Shown here piece by piece: positions 41,218 to 49,302 of a DNA stretch of 64,000 nucleotides. The position numbers and the translations under genes are program-made. The stretch comes from Alistipes sp. (GTDB lineage: Bacteria > Bacteroidota > Bacteroidia > Bacteroidales > Rikenellaceae): assembly GCA_022511345.1 (NCBI GenBank), contig JAFLRR010000008.1, positions 1 through 64,000 of the forward strand, given 5' to 3'. The notes below the pieces were generated by a model. The model did not search any database. It saw nothing but the letters and a program-made list of their open reading frames with translations, and was not told where the DNA came from. Numbering within the stretch: the stretch's first letter is position 1; every line of letters starts with the position of its first letter.

Positions 41218-43200
41218 TTACAGAATCAGACGGTCGAGCTTGCGGGCCAGCTGCACGCGGGCCTTGTTCATGGCCGCCAGGCGGCGCATGATCTCCTCCT
41301 GTTCCTGCTCGGTTGTCCCTTCGCGCGAAAGAAGCTCGTGCTGTTCGCGTATCATGCGCTCGATGACCTTGGATTTGTAGAGCGTGATGGCCTTGGGAAC
41401 GCCGACGGCCAGCATCTCGGCCTCGCTCTCGACGTGTATCTCCTTCAGGCGCCACAGGTCGCTGGGGATGTAGTTGTCGTCAGAGGTGAGGATGTCGACG
41501 GCCAGGTTGCAAACCTCGGGGTCCTCGTGGTTGGTGAAGTTGTGAATAGGGACCTCGACGCCCGTGCCGAGGCGCTGCCACTGCTCGCGGTAGCGGGTGA
41601 GGATGGCGTTGTAGAGCGGGTTGCTGAACTGGAGGCCGTCTTCGTCGAGCTCGGAGAGGATGACGTCGGCAACGTTGAGGGCGACCATGTTGCGGCCCTC
41701 CTTGAAATCGAAGCTGTTGTGGCCCTGCTTGAGCAGATATTTGACCAGTTCGCGCTCGAGTGCCTCGTCGCTGCTGCCGGCAGTACCGCCGCGGGTGTAG
41801 TCGACAGAGACTTCGGGCTGCGAGGCCTGCTCGTCGCGCTGGAGGTTCTGCTGGTTGCGGATGAACTGCATGGCCTCGCGGTCGCCGGCGGACGAGATGC
41901 GCTTGCGGGCGACCTCGTTGATGAGCAGATTCTCGTCGACATCCATGATGCGCGAACACTCCTTGATGTAGACCGAGCGCTGGATGGGGTCGGGGATGAG
42001 GGTTATGGATTGCACCATGTCGCCTATGAGCGAGGCCTTGCGGATGGGGTCGCCGTGAGCCTCGCTGAGCAGCAGGCGCGCCTTGAAGGAGAGAAAATCC
42101 TCCTCATGCGAACGGATGTAGTCCTGGGTCTGCTCGGCGGTGTGCGACTGGGCGAACGAGTCGGGGTCGTGCTCGGGAGGGAGCAGTACGATGCGCACGT
42201 TCATGCCCTCGGCGAGAATCATGTCGATGCCGCGAATCGAGGCGTGGATGCCGGCGGAGTCGCCGTCGTACATGACCGTGACGTTGCGAGTGAAGCGGCC
42301 CAGAAGACGTATCTGCTCGGTGGTCAGGGAGGTGCCCGACGACGAGACGACATTCTCGACGCCGGACTGGTGCATGGATATCACGTCGGTGTAGCCCTCG
42401 ACCATGATGGCGCAGTCGAGCTGCTGGATGGCCTTCTTGGCGAAGTAAAGACCGTAAATCTCGTTCTTCTTGCTGTATATCTCGCTCTCGGGCGAATTCT
42501 GGTACTTGGCCACCTTCTTGTCGGTGCGAAGCGTGCGGCCGCCGAAGGCCACGATGCGGCCCGAGATGTTGTGCACGGGGAATATCACGCGGTCGCGGAA
42601 GCGGTCGAACAGACGACCGTCGCCGTCGCTCTTGAGCGACAGACCCGTCGACAGCAGAAATTCATCCTTGTAGCCGGCAGCCTGCGCTGCGCGAGTCATG
42701 GCATCGCCCTTAGAGGGGCAGAAGCCGAGACCGAACTTTTTGACGGTGGCGTCGGAGAATCCGCGTTTCTGGCGGAAGTAGCTCAGACCCACGGCTATGC
42801 CTTCGTCGGTGTTGGTCAGCACGTCCGAAAACCAGTCGGCAGCCCAGCCGTTGAGGGCGAACATGCTCTCGCGGTTGTCGTTGCGCCGCTGCTCGGCCTC
42901 GGTCAGTTCGCGCTCGACGACCTCGATTCCGTAGCGTTTGCCGACGCTCTTGAGCGCCTCGGGATAGGTGAGTCCCTCGTGCTCCATGACGAAGGTCACG
43001 GCGTTGCCGCCCTTGCCGCAGCCGAAGCACTTGAACAGACCCTTGGAGGGCGAGACCACGAACGACGGGGTCTTCTCGTTGTGGAAGGGACAGCAGGCTA
43101 CATAGTTGACTCCGCGGCGCTTGAGCGTCACGTATTCCCCGACGATGTCGACTATGTCGGCCGAGGAGTAGATGCGGTCTATGGTGTCGCGGTCGATCAC
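41218..43200 (-). CDS. dnaG: DNA primase
   Basis: The 660-residue protein has the N-terminal zinc domain (CCPFHNEKTPSF and CFGCGKGG), the RNA-polymerase domain with the TOPRIM core (IMVEGYTDV; MYDGDSAG) and a C-terminal helicase-binding part. It makes RNA primers at the replication fork. The conserved N terminus requires the GTG at 43198-43200 (reads IDRDTIDRIYSSADIVDIVG); earlier in-frame starts are in the upstream gap. A TACCTTTG box ends only 5 bases before this GTG, so the mRNA may be leaderless. Confidence 0.94.
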   Translation of the reverse strand: MIDRDTIDRIYSSADIVDIVGEYVTLKRRGVNYVACCPFHNEKTPSFVVSPSKGLFKCFGCGKGGNAVTFVMEHEGLTYPEALKSVGKRYGIEVVERELTEAEQRRNDNRESMFALNGWAADWFSDVLTNTDEGIAVGLSYFRQKRGFSDATVKKFGLGFCPSKGDAMTRAAQAAGYKDEFLLSTGLSLKSDGDGRLFDRFRDRVIFPVHNISGRIVAFGGRTLRTDKKVAKYQNSPESEIYSKKNEIYGLYFAKKAIQQLDCAIMVEGYTDVISMHQSGVENVVSSSGTSLTTEQIRLLGRFTRNVTVMYDGDSAGIHASIRGIDMILAEGMNVRIVLLPPEHDPDSFAQSHTAEQTQDYIRSHEEDFLSFKARLLLSEAHGDPIRKASLIGDMVQSITLIPDPIQRSVYIKECSRIMDVDENLLINEVARKRISSAGDREAMQFIRNQQNLQRDEQASQPEVSVDYTRGGTAGSSDEALERELVKYLLKQGHNSFDFKEGRNMVALNVADVILSELDEDGLQFSNPLYNAILTRYREQWQRLGTGVEVPIHNFTNHEDPEVCNLAVDILTSDDNYIPSDLWRLKEIHVESEAEMLAVGVPKAITLYKSKVIERMIREQHELLSREGTTEQEQEEIMRRLAAMNKARVQLARKLDRLIL

Positions 43201-43205
43201 GAGTA

Positions 43206-43213
43206 CAAAGGTA
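43206..43213 (-). promoter_or_regulatory. -7 box immediately before dnaG
   Basis: TACCTTTG on the minus strand, 5 bases upstream of the GTG start. No -33 TTTG at the standard distance. Confidence 0.5.
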
Positions 43214-43320
43214 TGAAAAATTCGCGACAGCGAGGAGCGCATCCGGCGCCGGTGTGAAAAATAGTCGGCTGCAGCGGCAAATATTGATGCGGAAAGGGCT
43301 GAATATTGCAAATAAGGTTA

Positions 43321-43328
43321 TATCTTTG
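43321..43328 (+). promoter_or_regulatory. Promoter -7 box of hpt-queE-ftsB-like
   Basis: TATCTTTG matches the consensus; start near 43334, leader about 22 nt before ATG 43356. Confidence 0.58.
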
Positions 43329-43355
43329 TGCAGGAGTAATGAAAAATCGCCCGAT

Positions 43356-43901
43356 ATGGAGAAAACCGTAAAACTTCATGACAAAACATTCCGCGTGATG
43401 ATTCCGGCCAGCGAAATCGATGCCGCGGTGAAGGCTGTGGCAGACCGCATAAATGCCGACTATGCAGGACTCGAAACGCCGCTGTTCGTTGGCGTGCTGA
43501 ACGGTTCGTTCATGTTTCTGAGCGACCTGATAAAGAAAATCGAGTTCAACAGCGAGCTGTCGTTCGTAAAGCTGGCATCGTATGAGGGGACCGAGAGCAC
43601 GGGAAAGGTGCACAGCCTCATAGGCCTGAACAAATCGATAGAGGGCCGGCACATAATCATCGTGGAGGATATCGTCGACACGGGCGCGAGCATAGAGCAT
43701 ATGATCGAGGACCTCAGACGCGGAAACCCCGCCGACATAGAGGTCTGCACGCTATTCTTCAAGCCGGCGTCGTACAGCCGCAACTATCCCATAAAGTACA
43801 GCGCGCTGGAGATAGGCAACGAGTTCATCGTAGGATACGGCCTGGACTACGACCAGCTGGGCCGCAATCTCAAGGATATATACGTGGTGACGAATGAGTG
43901 A
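43356..43901 (+). CDS. hpt: Hypoxanthine phosphoribosyltransferase
   Basis: The 181-residue type I phosphoribosyltransferase has the PRPP loop IIIVEDIVDTGAS (about 98-110) and an LNGSFMFLSDL substrate loop. It salvages hypoxanthine (and often guanine) to IMP/GMP. ATG 43356 follows the TATCTTTG box; upstream in-frame codons lie before the promoter. It overlaps queE by 8 bases. Confidence 0.94.
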   Translation: MEKTVKLHDKTFRVMIPASEIDAAVKAVADRINADYAGLETPLFVGVLNGSFMFLSDLIKKIEFNSELSFVKLASYEGTESTGKVHSLIGLNKSIEGRHIIIVEDIVDTGASIEHMIEDLRRGNPADIEVCTLFFKPASYSRNYPIKYSALEIGNEFIVGYGLDYDQLGRNLKDIYVVTNE

Positions 43902-44532
43902 TTCGCACGACAGCCTCGCACTGCTCGACGGCGGGCGGCTTCTGCCGCTGGTCGAGGATTTCTACACCCTGCAGGGCGAGGGTTTCCACACGGGCAAGCC
44001 GGCCTACTTCATACGGCTGGGCGGCTGCGATGTGGGCTGCGCGTGGTGCGATGCCAAATATGCGTGGAATGCCGCAGCATTTCCTCCGGTGGATGTCGAG
44101 ACCATAGTGTCGCGCGCTGCGGCAACGCCGGCAAGGGCCATAGTGGTCACGGGCGGCGAGCCGCTGATTTATCCGCTCGGAGAGCTCACGCGGCGCCTGC
44201 ACGAGCAGGGGGTGGAGATATTTCTCGAGACCTCGGGCTCGCATCCCTTCAGCGGCGAGTTCGACTGGGTGTGCCTCTCGCCCAAACGCGGCCACGAGCC
44301 GCTGCCGGAGGCATATGCCAAGGCCGACGAGCTGAAGGTCATTATAGGCTGCGAGGAGGATTTCGCGTGGGCCGAGGAGTGCGCGGCGCGCGTGGGCGGC
44401 GGGTGTCTGCTGTATCTGCAGCCCGAGTGGAGCGTGTCGCAGCGGATGATGCCGGCTCTGGTCGAGTATGCCAAGGCCCGGCCGCGCTGGAACATATCGA
44501 TACAGTCGCACAAATATATGCACATACCGTAG
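43894..44532 (+). CDS. queE: 7-carboxy-7-deazaguanine synthase QueE
   Basis: This 212-residue radical-SAM enzyme has CDVGCAWCD (CxxxCxxC), GEGFHTGKPAYFIRLGGC before it, and TGGEPLIYP. It makes CDG, the precursor of queuosine's 7-deazaguanine core. Together with queH (17026) it shows that the organism makes queuosine, though other que genes lie outside the window. It starts inside the hpt stop region. Confidence 0.93.
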   Translation: MSDSHDSLALLDGGRLLPLVEDFYTLQGEGFHTGKPAYFIRLGGCDVGCAWCDAKYAWNAAAFPPVDVETIVSRAAATPARAIVVTGGEPLIYPLGELTRRLHEQGVEIFLETSGSHPFSGEFDWVCLSPKRGHEPLPEAYAKADELKVIIGCEEDFAWAEECAARVGGGCLLYLQPEWSVSQRMMPALVEYAKARPRWNISIQSHKYMHIP

Positions 44533-44533
44533 A

Positions 44534-44809
44534 ATGGACTCGGAGAGGATAAAAAAATATTTCTGGATCACGCTGACTGCGGTCATAGCTCTGTTTTCGG
44601 TGTCGGTCATAGCGCGGAACATGCTGCATGCATATAAGATTTCGCGCCGCATATCGGCCATGCAGAGCGAGCAGGCGGAGTATCTGCGCAGCATCGAGAG
44701 AGACAGCACGCTCATAGAGCGTCTGCGTTATGACGAATATATCGAGCAGTATGCCCGCGAACGATACCGCATGCAGCGGCCGGACGAGCAGGTTTACATA
44801 GTCAAATAG
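44534..44809 (+). CDS. FtsB/DivIC-type septum formation initiator protein
   Basis: This 91-residue protein has a short cytoplasmic start, one membrane helix (about 11-30, FWITLTAVIALFSVSVIA) and a periplasmic coiled coil ending in a conserved YIEQYARERYRMQRPDEQVY segment, the typical layout of FtsB/DivIC. Such proteins join FtsL and FtsQ in the division complex. It begins one base after the queE stop codon and is followed by a terminator. Confidence 0.85.
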   Translation: MDSERIKKYFWITLTAVIALFSVSVIARNMLHAYKISRRISAMQSEQAEYLRSIERDSTLIERLRYDEYIEQYARERYRMQRPDEQVYIVK

Positions 44810-44826
44810 AGCCGACAGGGCGAAAC

Positions 44827-44860
44827 AAAACCCGTGAAACAGCGTTTCACGGGTTTTTTG
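44827..44860 (+). terminator. Terminator of hpt-queE-ftsB-like
   Basis: A perfect 14-bp stem (44827-44840 with 44844-44857), loop AGC, and T run. It lies 2 bases from the 3' end of tRNA-Ser and its A-rich side can also end the tRNA transcript. Confidence 0.88.
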
Positions 44861-44949
44861 CGGAGAGGACGAGATTCGAACTCGTGGTACGGAAGAACCC
44901 GTACGTCAGTTTAGCAAACTGGTGGTTTCAGCCACTCACCCACCTCTCC
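44861..44949 (-). tRNA. tRNA-Ser (anticodon GCT)
   Basis: 89 nt with a long variable arm. Acceptor GGAGAGG with CCTCTCC, anticodon loop TTGCTAA (GCT, reads AGC and AGU), T arm CGAG-TTCGAAT-CTCG. CCA is not encoded. Confidence 0.95.
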
Positions 44950-44990
44950 TGAAATATGTCGCCGGAGCAAAAACCGGCCGAAAGAGTGCG

Positions 44991-45022
44991 CAAATATAAA
45001 AATCTTTTTGTAACTTTACAAA
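44991..45022 (-). promoter_or_regulatory. tRNA-Ser promoter
   Basis: TTTG (45019-45022), 20 bases, TATATTTG (44991-44998) on the minus strand: the same form as the tRNA-Arg promoter. A plus-strand TAACTTTA (45011-45018) for the reductase gene lies inside it. Confidence 0.83.
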
Positions 45023-45055
45023 ATAAAGATTCAAAAAATAGTAAAGCTCCCCGTT

Positions 45056-46054
45056 ATGGCCGACTATACTCCCGATACTTCGCGATATGAACGGATGCAG
45101 TACCGCCGTGCCGGCAACAGCGGAATAATGCTCCCGGAGATATCGCTGGGCCTGTGGCACAACTTCGGCGATGCCGACGATTTGAGGCTCTGCACCCGAA
45201 TCATAACCACGGCTTTCGACAACGGAATAACCCACTTCGACCTGGCAAACAACTACGGCCCCGAGCCGGGCGCCGCCGAGCGCAACTTCGGCCGCATACT
45301 GCGCGACAACCTGCGCTCGCGCCGAGACGAGCTGCTCATATCGACCAAGGCCGGTTACTACATGTGGGAGGGTCCCTATGGCGATTTCGGCAGCCGCAAG
45401 TATCTGATGGCAAGCATAGACCAGAGCCTGAAAAGGATGGGCCTGGAGTATGTCGACATATTCTACTCGCACCGCTACGACCCCGAAACTCCGCTCGAGG
45501 AGACGATGGGCGCTCTGTCGGACATAGTGCGTCAGGGAAAGGCCCTCTATGTGGGATTGTCGAACTATCGCGGTCAGGTGCTCGAAAGAGCGCTCGACAT
45601 ACTGGCTGAGAACGGCACGCCGTGTCTGCTGGAGCAGTCGCGCTACTCGATGCTCGTCAGGGGCGTGGAGGAGGATACGCTGCCGGTGCTGGAGCGGGCC
45701 GGAGTGGGAATGATAGCCTTCTCGCCGCTGGCGCAGGGACTGCTCACGGACCGTTACATAGGAGGCATACCCGACGATTCGCGCATAGCCAAGGGCGTGG
45801 GATTCCTGCGCCGCGAGCACCTCACCGAGCCGGTGATGCGGAAGGTCTCGGAGCTGAACGAAGTGGCGGCGCGGCGCGGTCAGACGCTGGCCGAGATGGC
45901 GCTGGCGTGGCTGCTGCGCGACGGCAGGGTGACCAGCGTGCTGGTGGGCGCCAGCTCGCCCGAGCAGCTGATAGACAACATCAAGGCCACGGAGTCGGCA
46001 GGATTCGACGTGACCGAGACGGAGGAGATAGAGGCCATTCTGGCAGATGAGTAG
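45056..46054 (+). CDS. Aldo/keto reductase (YghZ-like)
   Basis: The 332-residue TIM-barrel oxidoreductase has the AKR tetrad (FDLANNYG with Asp/Tyr, STKAGYYMW with Lys, FYSHRYD with His) and an NADPH site near the C terminus (VLVGASSPEQL). It is closest in form to YghZ/MgrA, which reduce L-glyceraldehyde 3-phosphate and similar aldehydes. It is followed after 35 bases by a DUF4861-type gene, and might act on sugar products of the pectin genes downstream; that is inference. Confidence 0.9.
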   Translation: MADYTPDTSRYERMQYRRAGNSGIMLPEISLGLWHNFGDADDLRLCTRIITTAFDNGITHFDLANNYGPEPGAAERNFGRILRDNLRSRRDELLISTKAGYYMWEGPYGDFGSRKYLMASIDQSLKRMGLEYVDIFYSHRYDPETPLEETMGALSDIVRQGKALYVGLSNYRGQVLERALDILAENGTPCLLEQSRYSMLVRGVEEDTLPVLERAGVGMIAFSPLAQGLLTDRYIGGIPDDSRIAKGVGFLRREHLTEPVMRKVSELNEVAARRGQTLAEMALAWLLRDGRVTSVLVGASSPEQLIDNIKATESAGFDVTETEEIEAILADE

Positions 46055-46089
46055 TGCCGGAGCAGGGACGAAAAACAAAAAATGAAGAT

Positions 46090-47340
46090 ATGAAAAAAGT
46101 GATTTTTGCAGCTCTGCTGCTCTGTGCGGCCGCCGGCGCCGAGGCCAAGAAGAGTGTGGGTACGGTGAAGGCCAAATATGCGGTCGAGGCCGTTGCGGCT
46201 TCGCAGCAGAGAGGCTGGGCCGTAGTGGGCGACCTGCCTGAGAGGGTGAAGGGCGCCACGGTGTATGTGGACGGCCGGGAGGTGCCATCGCAGCTTGACG
46301 ACCTGGACGGCGACGGCCGGTATGACGAGCTGGTCTTCGGCGTGGAGTTCGCCGGGGCGGCCGAAGTGGAGGCCGTGGTAGAGTATTCGGCCGAGGCTGT
46401 GGAGCACGACTACCCAGCTCTGGTGAATGCGCAGATGTGGTGGAAGAATCCCGACAAGACTCTCACGGAGGCGCAGACGCTGGAGTCGGACAAGGACGAC
46501 ATGTACCACAAACTGCACCATCACGGCCCGGCTTTCGAGTCGGAGTATGCCGCATACAGAGTCTATTTCGACAAGAAGCAGAGCATAGATACATACGGCA
46601 AGAAGCGCCCCTCGCTCGAGCTGCGCGAGACGATGTGGTATCCCTCGGACGAACAGCTCGAGGCGGGATACGGCCATGACAACCTGCGCGTGTTCGGAAC
46701 CATATCGGTCGGAGCGCTCAAGGGCTGGAATGCCGCCAAGGGGCGCATGGACCACATAACCGACATGAGCTGCCGCCGTGCTACGGTCCGGGCCAAAGGT
46801 CCGCTGCGCACGGTGGTCGACATGTATGTCAAGGGGTGGAAATATTGCGGCCGCGAGATAGATATGAACTCGCGCTACATACTCTACGGCGGCGGCGACG
46901 TGGTGAAGGTCGAGAACAGCATAACGGGCGAAGGAGTCGACTCGCTGGAGTTCGTCACGGGCGTGATGAAGATGCAGCAGGGCGTATTCTGCCAGATGGA
47001 GGACGGCCGCAACACGCTGCTGGCGACCGTGGGCCGCGACTTCCCGGAGAACGACACGCTCAAGTGGGAGCGCGAGACGACGGGCCTGGCTGTGTGCCTG
47101 CCCTCGGAGCAGGTTGCGGGCCGTGCGGACGATGCCACAAGCTACATGTGCAAGCTGCGTCCGGTCGACGGCCGCATAGACTACATGTTCTGGATGAAGT
47201 GGAAAAAGAGCGAATTCGAAGAGGATAACATCGACGAGAACAACACCCCCGCACACAACCTGGCCATTATGGCCCGGCCGCTCTGTGACGGCACCCTGGG
47301 AGGTCCGCTGACCCAGACGCGCGTGCGGAGGACGGAGTAG
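46090..47340 (+). CDS. DUF4861-like exported protein
   Basis: This 416-residue protein has a signal peptide (MKKVIFAALLLCAAAGAEA) and a beta-rich body with YDELVFGVEFAGAAEVEA, MYHKLHHHGPAFESEYAAYR and FWMKWKKSEFEEDN. It resembles DUF4861 proteins, which often sit in pectin or rhamnogalacturonan loci; the activity is unknown and my family call is from pattern memory. No lipobox is seen. It lies between the reductase and the GH28 promoter, so it belongs to the upstream unit. Confidence 0.7.
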   Translation: MKKVIFAALLLCAAAGAEAKKSVGTVKAKYAVEAVAASQQRGWAVVGDLPERVKGATVYVDGREVPSQLDDLDGDGRYDELVFGVEFAGAAEVEAVVEYSAEAVEHDYPALVNAQMWWKNPDKTLTEAQTLESDKDDMYHKLHHHGPAFESEYAAYRVYFDKKQSIDTYGKKRPSLELRETMWYPSDEQLEAGYGHDNLRVFGTISVGALKGWNAAKGRMDHITDMSCRRATVRAKGPLRTVVDMYVKGWKYCGREIDMNSRYILYGGGDVVKVENSITGEGVDSLEFVTGVMKMQQGVFCQMEDGRNTLLATVGRDFPENDTLKWERETTGLAVCLPSEQVAGRADDATSYMCKLRPVDGRIDYMFWMKWKKSEFEEDNIDENNTPAHNLAIMARPLCDGTLGGPLTQTRVRRTE

Positions 47341-47382
47341 AGGCGGATTCGGCCGTCGGAATGCAAAAAACAGACGGCCGGA

Positions 47383-47414
47383 TTTCTGAAAAACAGGAAA
47401 TTTGACTACTTTTG
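47383..47414 (+). promoter_or_regulatory. Promoter of the pectin-degradation genes
   Basis: TTTC (47383-47386), 20 bases, TACTTTTG (47407-47414). The -7 box is perfect; the -33 has one mismatch. Leader about 70 nt. Confidence 0.65.
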
Positions 47415-47490
47415 TAGAGTGCGGCAGCATGCCTGAGAGGGCGTGCCGGCCGGCGCAAGGAGAAAGAATTAACTTAAATAACTAACGCTT

Positions 47491-49176
47491 ATGAATCTTA
47501 AGAAACTTTTTGCAGCGTGTGCCGTGACGGCGCTGTGCTATCCGCTGGCTTCGTGCTGCTGCGGAGGCGATGCCGAGGCTTCGCTCTATGAGAATCTGCC
47601 CTTCGAGATGGCGCCAGTGCAGCGTCCCGAGATTCCGGCATATGAAGTGTCGCTGACTGACTTCGGCGGCGTGGGCGACGGCTCGACCCTCAATACCGAG
47701 GCTTTCGCCAATGCCTTCGCAGCCCTCGAGAAGAGAGGCGGCGGCCGTCTGAACGTGCCCTCGGGTGTGTGGTACACCGGTCCCATCGAACTGAAGGATA
47801 ATACCGAGCTGCACCTGGACCGCGGCGCAATCATATTCTTCAGCAATGACAAGAGCCTCTATCCCATACGTCAGGTGACATTCGAGGGTCTGGATACGTG
47901 GCGCTGCCAGTCGCCCCTGTCGGCTACGCATGTCAAGAACGTGGCAATCACGGGCGAGGGCGTAATAGACGGAAACGGCGATGCATGGCGTGCCGTGAAG
48001 CGCGACAAGCTCACCGCAGGCGCATGGGAGCGCAAGGTGCGCAGCGGTGGAATCGTTTCGGACGACGGCCGCACGTGGTATCCCTCGGAGAGCTTCAAGT
48101 TCGGCGCAACGACCGGCTCGGACCAGAACGTGTCGACGTGGGCAACGACCAAGGAGGACTTCGAGCGCATGCATGACTTCCTGCGCCCCGTGCTGGTGCA
48201 GATTCACTACTGCGAGAACGTGCTCATCGAAGGGGTGACCATTCAGAACTCGCCCTGCTGGAACATACACCCCGCAATGTGCAAGAACATAGTTGTCAAG
48301 GGTATCACCGTGCGCTGCCCGGATTATGCGCAGAACGGCGACGGAATAGACTTCGAGTCGTGCTGCAACATCGAAATCACCGACTCGTCGTTCGACGTGG
48401 GCGATGACGGCATCTGCATCAAGAGCGGCAAGGACGAGGCCGGCCGCCGCAGAGGAATACCCTGCGAGAACATCATCGTCGACAACTGCACCGTATTCCA
48501 CGGTCACGGCGGCTTCGTTGTGGGCAGCGAGATGTCGGGCGGCGTGAAGAACGTGAAGGTATCCAACTGCCGCTTCACTGGCACCGACGTGGGTCTGCGC
48601 TTCAAGTCCACGCGCGGCCGCGGCGGCGTGGTGGAGAACATATTCATCGACAACGTGGCTATGGCCGACATATCCACCGAGGCGCTGCTCTTCGACCTCT
48701 TCTACGGAGGCAAGTCGGCTTCGGAGGCTCTGGCCGACGGCGACGAGGGTGAAGTTACTGACATGCCCGTCAAGCCGGTGGACGAGACCACTCCCCAGTT
48801 CCGCAACATCGACATCCGCAACGTATACTGCCGCGGCGCACGCCGTGCGATGCTCTTCAACGGCCTGCCCGAGATGAACGTCGAGAACGTGACGGTGGAG
48901 AACACCGCGATATATGCACAGAACGGCGCGCAGATCAACGAGTCGACCGGCGTGACCTTCCGCAACGTGAAGGTGGTTCCCGAGAAGGGCCCCGCGCTGA
49001 TGATAAACAACGCCAAGAATATAGAAATCGACGGATTCGCATGCCCCGAGGGCATGGAGACGGCCCTTACGGTGACCGGAAGCCGCAACGAGAACATCAA
49101 AATCGCTTCGAAGTACATCAGCCTGAGCAACGCGCACTACTCGCCCCGCTCCGAAGGCAAGGTGACACTCGAATAA
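47491..49176 (+). CDS. GH28 polygalacturonase-like lipoprotein
   Basis: This 561-residue protein has a lipoprotein signal with a cysteine cluster (LASCCCGG) and a right-handed beta-helix with GH28 motifs: NGDGIDFES (NTD variant), VGDDGICIKSG (DD), GHGGFVVGSEM (GHG) and RFKSTRGRGG (RIK variant). GH28 enzymes hydrolyse galacturonan or rhamnogalacturonan; the exact bond is not readable. It leads the pectin set. Confidence 0.93.
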   Translation: MNLKKLFAACAVTALCYPLASCCCGGDAEASLYENLPFEMAPVQRPEIPAYEVSLTDFGGVGDGSTLNTEAFANAFAALEKRGGGRLNVPSGVWYTGPIELKDNTELHLDRGAIIFFSNDKSLYPIRQVTFEGLDTWRCQSPLSATHVKNVAITGEGVIDGNGDAWRAVKRDKLTAGAWERKVRSGGIVSDDGRTWYPSESFKFGATTGSDQNVSTWATTKEDFERMHDFLRPVLVQIHYCENVLIEGVTIQNSPCWNIHPAMCKNIVVKGITVRCPDYAQNGDGIDFESCCNIEITDSSFDVGDDGICIKSGKDEAGRRRGIPCENIIVDNCTVFHGHGGFVVGSEMSGGVKNVKVSNCRFTGTDVGLRFKSTRGRGGVVENIFIDNVAMADISTEALLFDLFYGGKSASEALADGDEGEVTDMPVKPVDETTPQFRNIDIRNVYCRGARRAMLFNGLPEMNVENVTVENTAIYAQNGAQINESTGVTFRNVKVVPEKGPALMINNAKNIEIDGFACPEGMETALTVTGSRNENIKIASKYISLSNAHYSPRSEGKVTLE

Positions 49177-49186
49177 CATGCAGCAG

Positions 49187-49213
49187 GCACCGCGGCTTTG
49201 GTCGCGGTGCCGC
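49187..49213 (+). repeat. GC-rich hairpin between the GH28 and esterase genes
   Basis: A stem of GGCACCGCG with CGCGGTGCC lies 10 bases after the GH28 stop and has no U run. It may stabilise or partly end the upstream mRNA. Confidence 0.45.
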
Positions 49214-49302
49214 CGTAATGTAAACTGAATCGGGAGGGCAGGACCGCAGGTCGGCTGCGCCCGATTCGGCATAAAGACCGAAAAACGAAATCTGTGAAGA
49301 GT

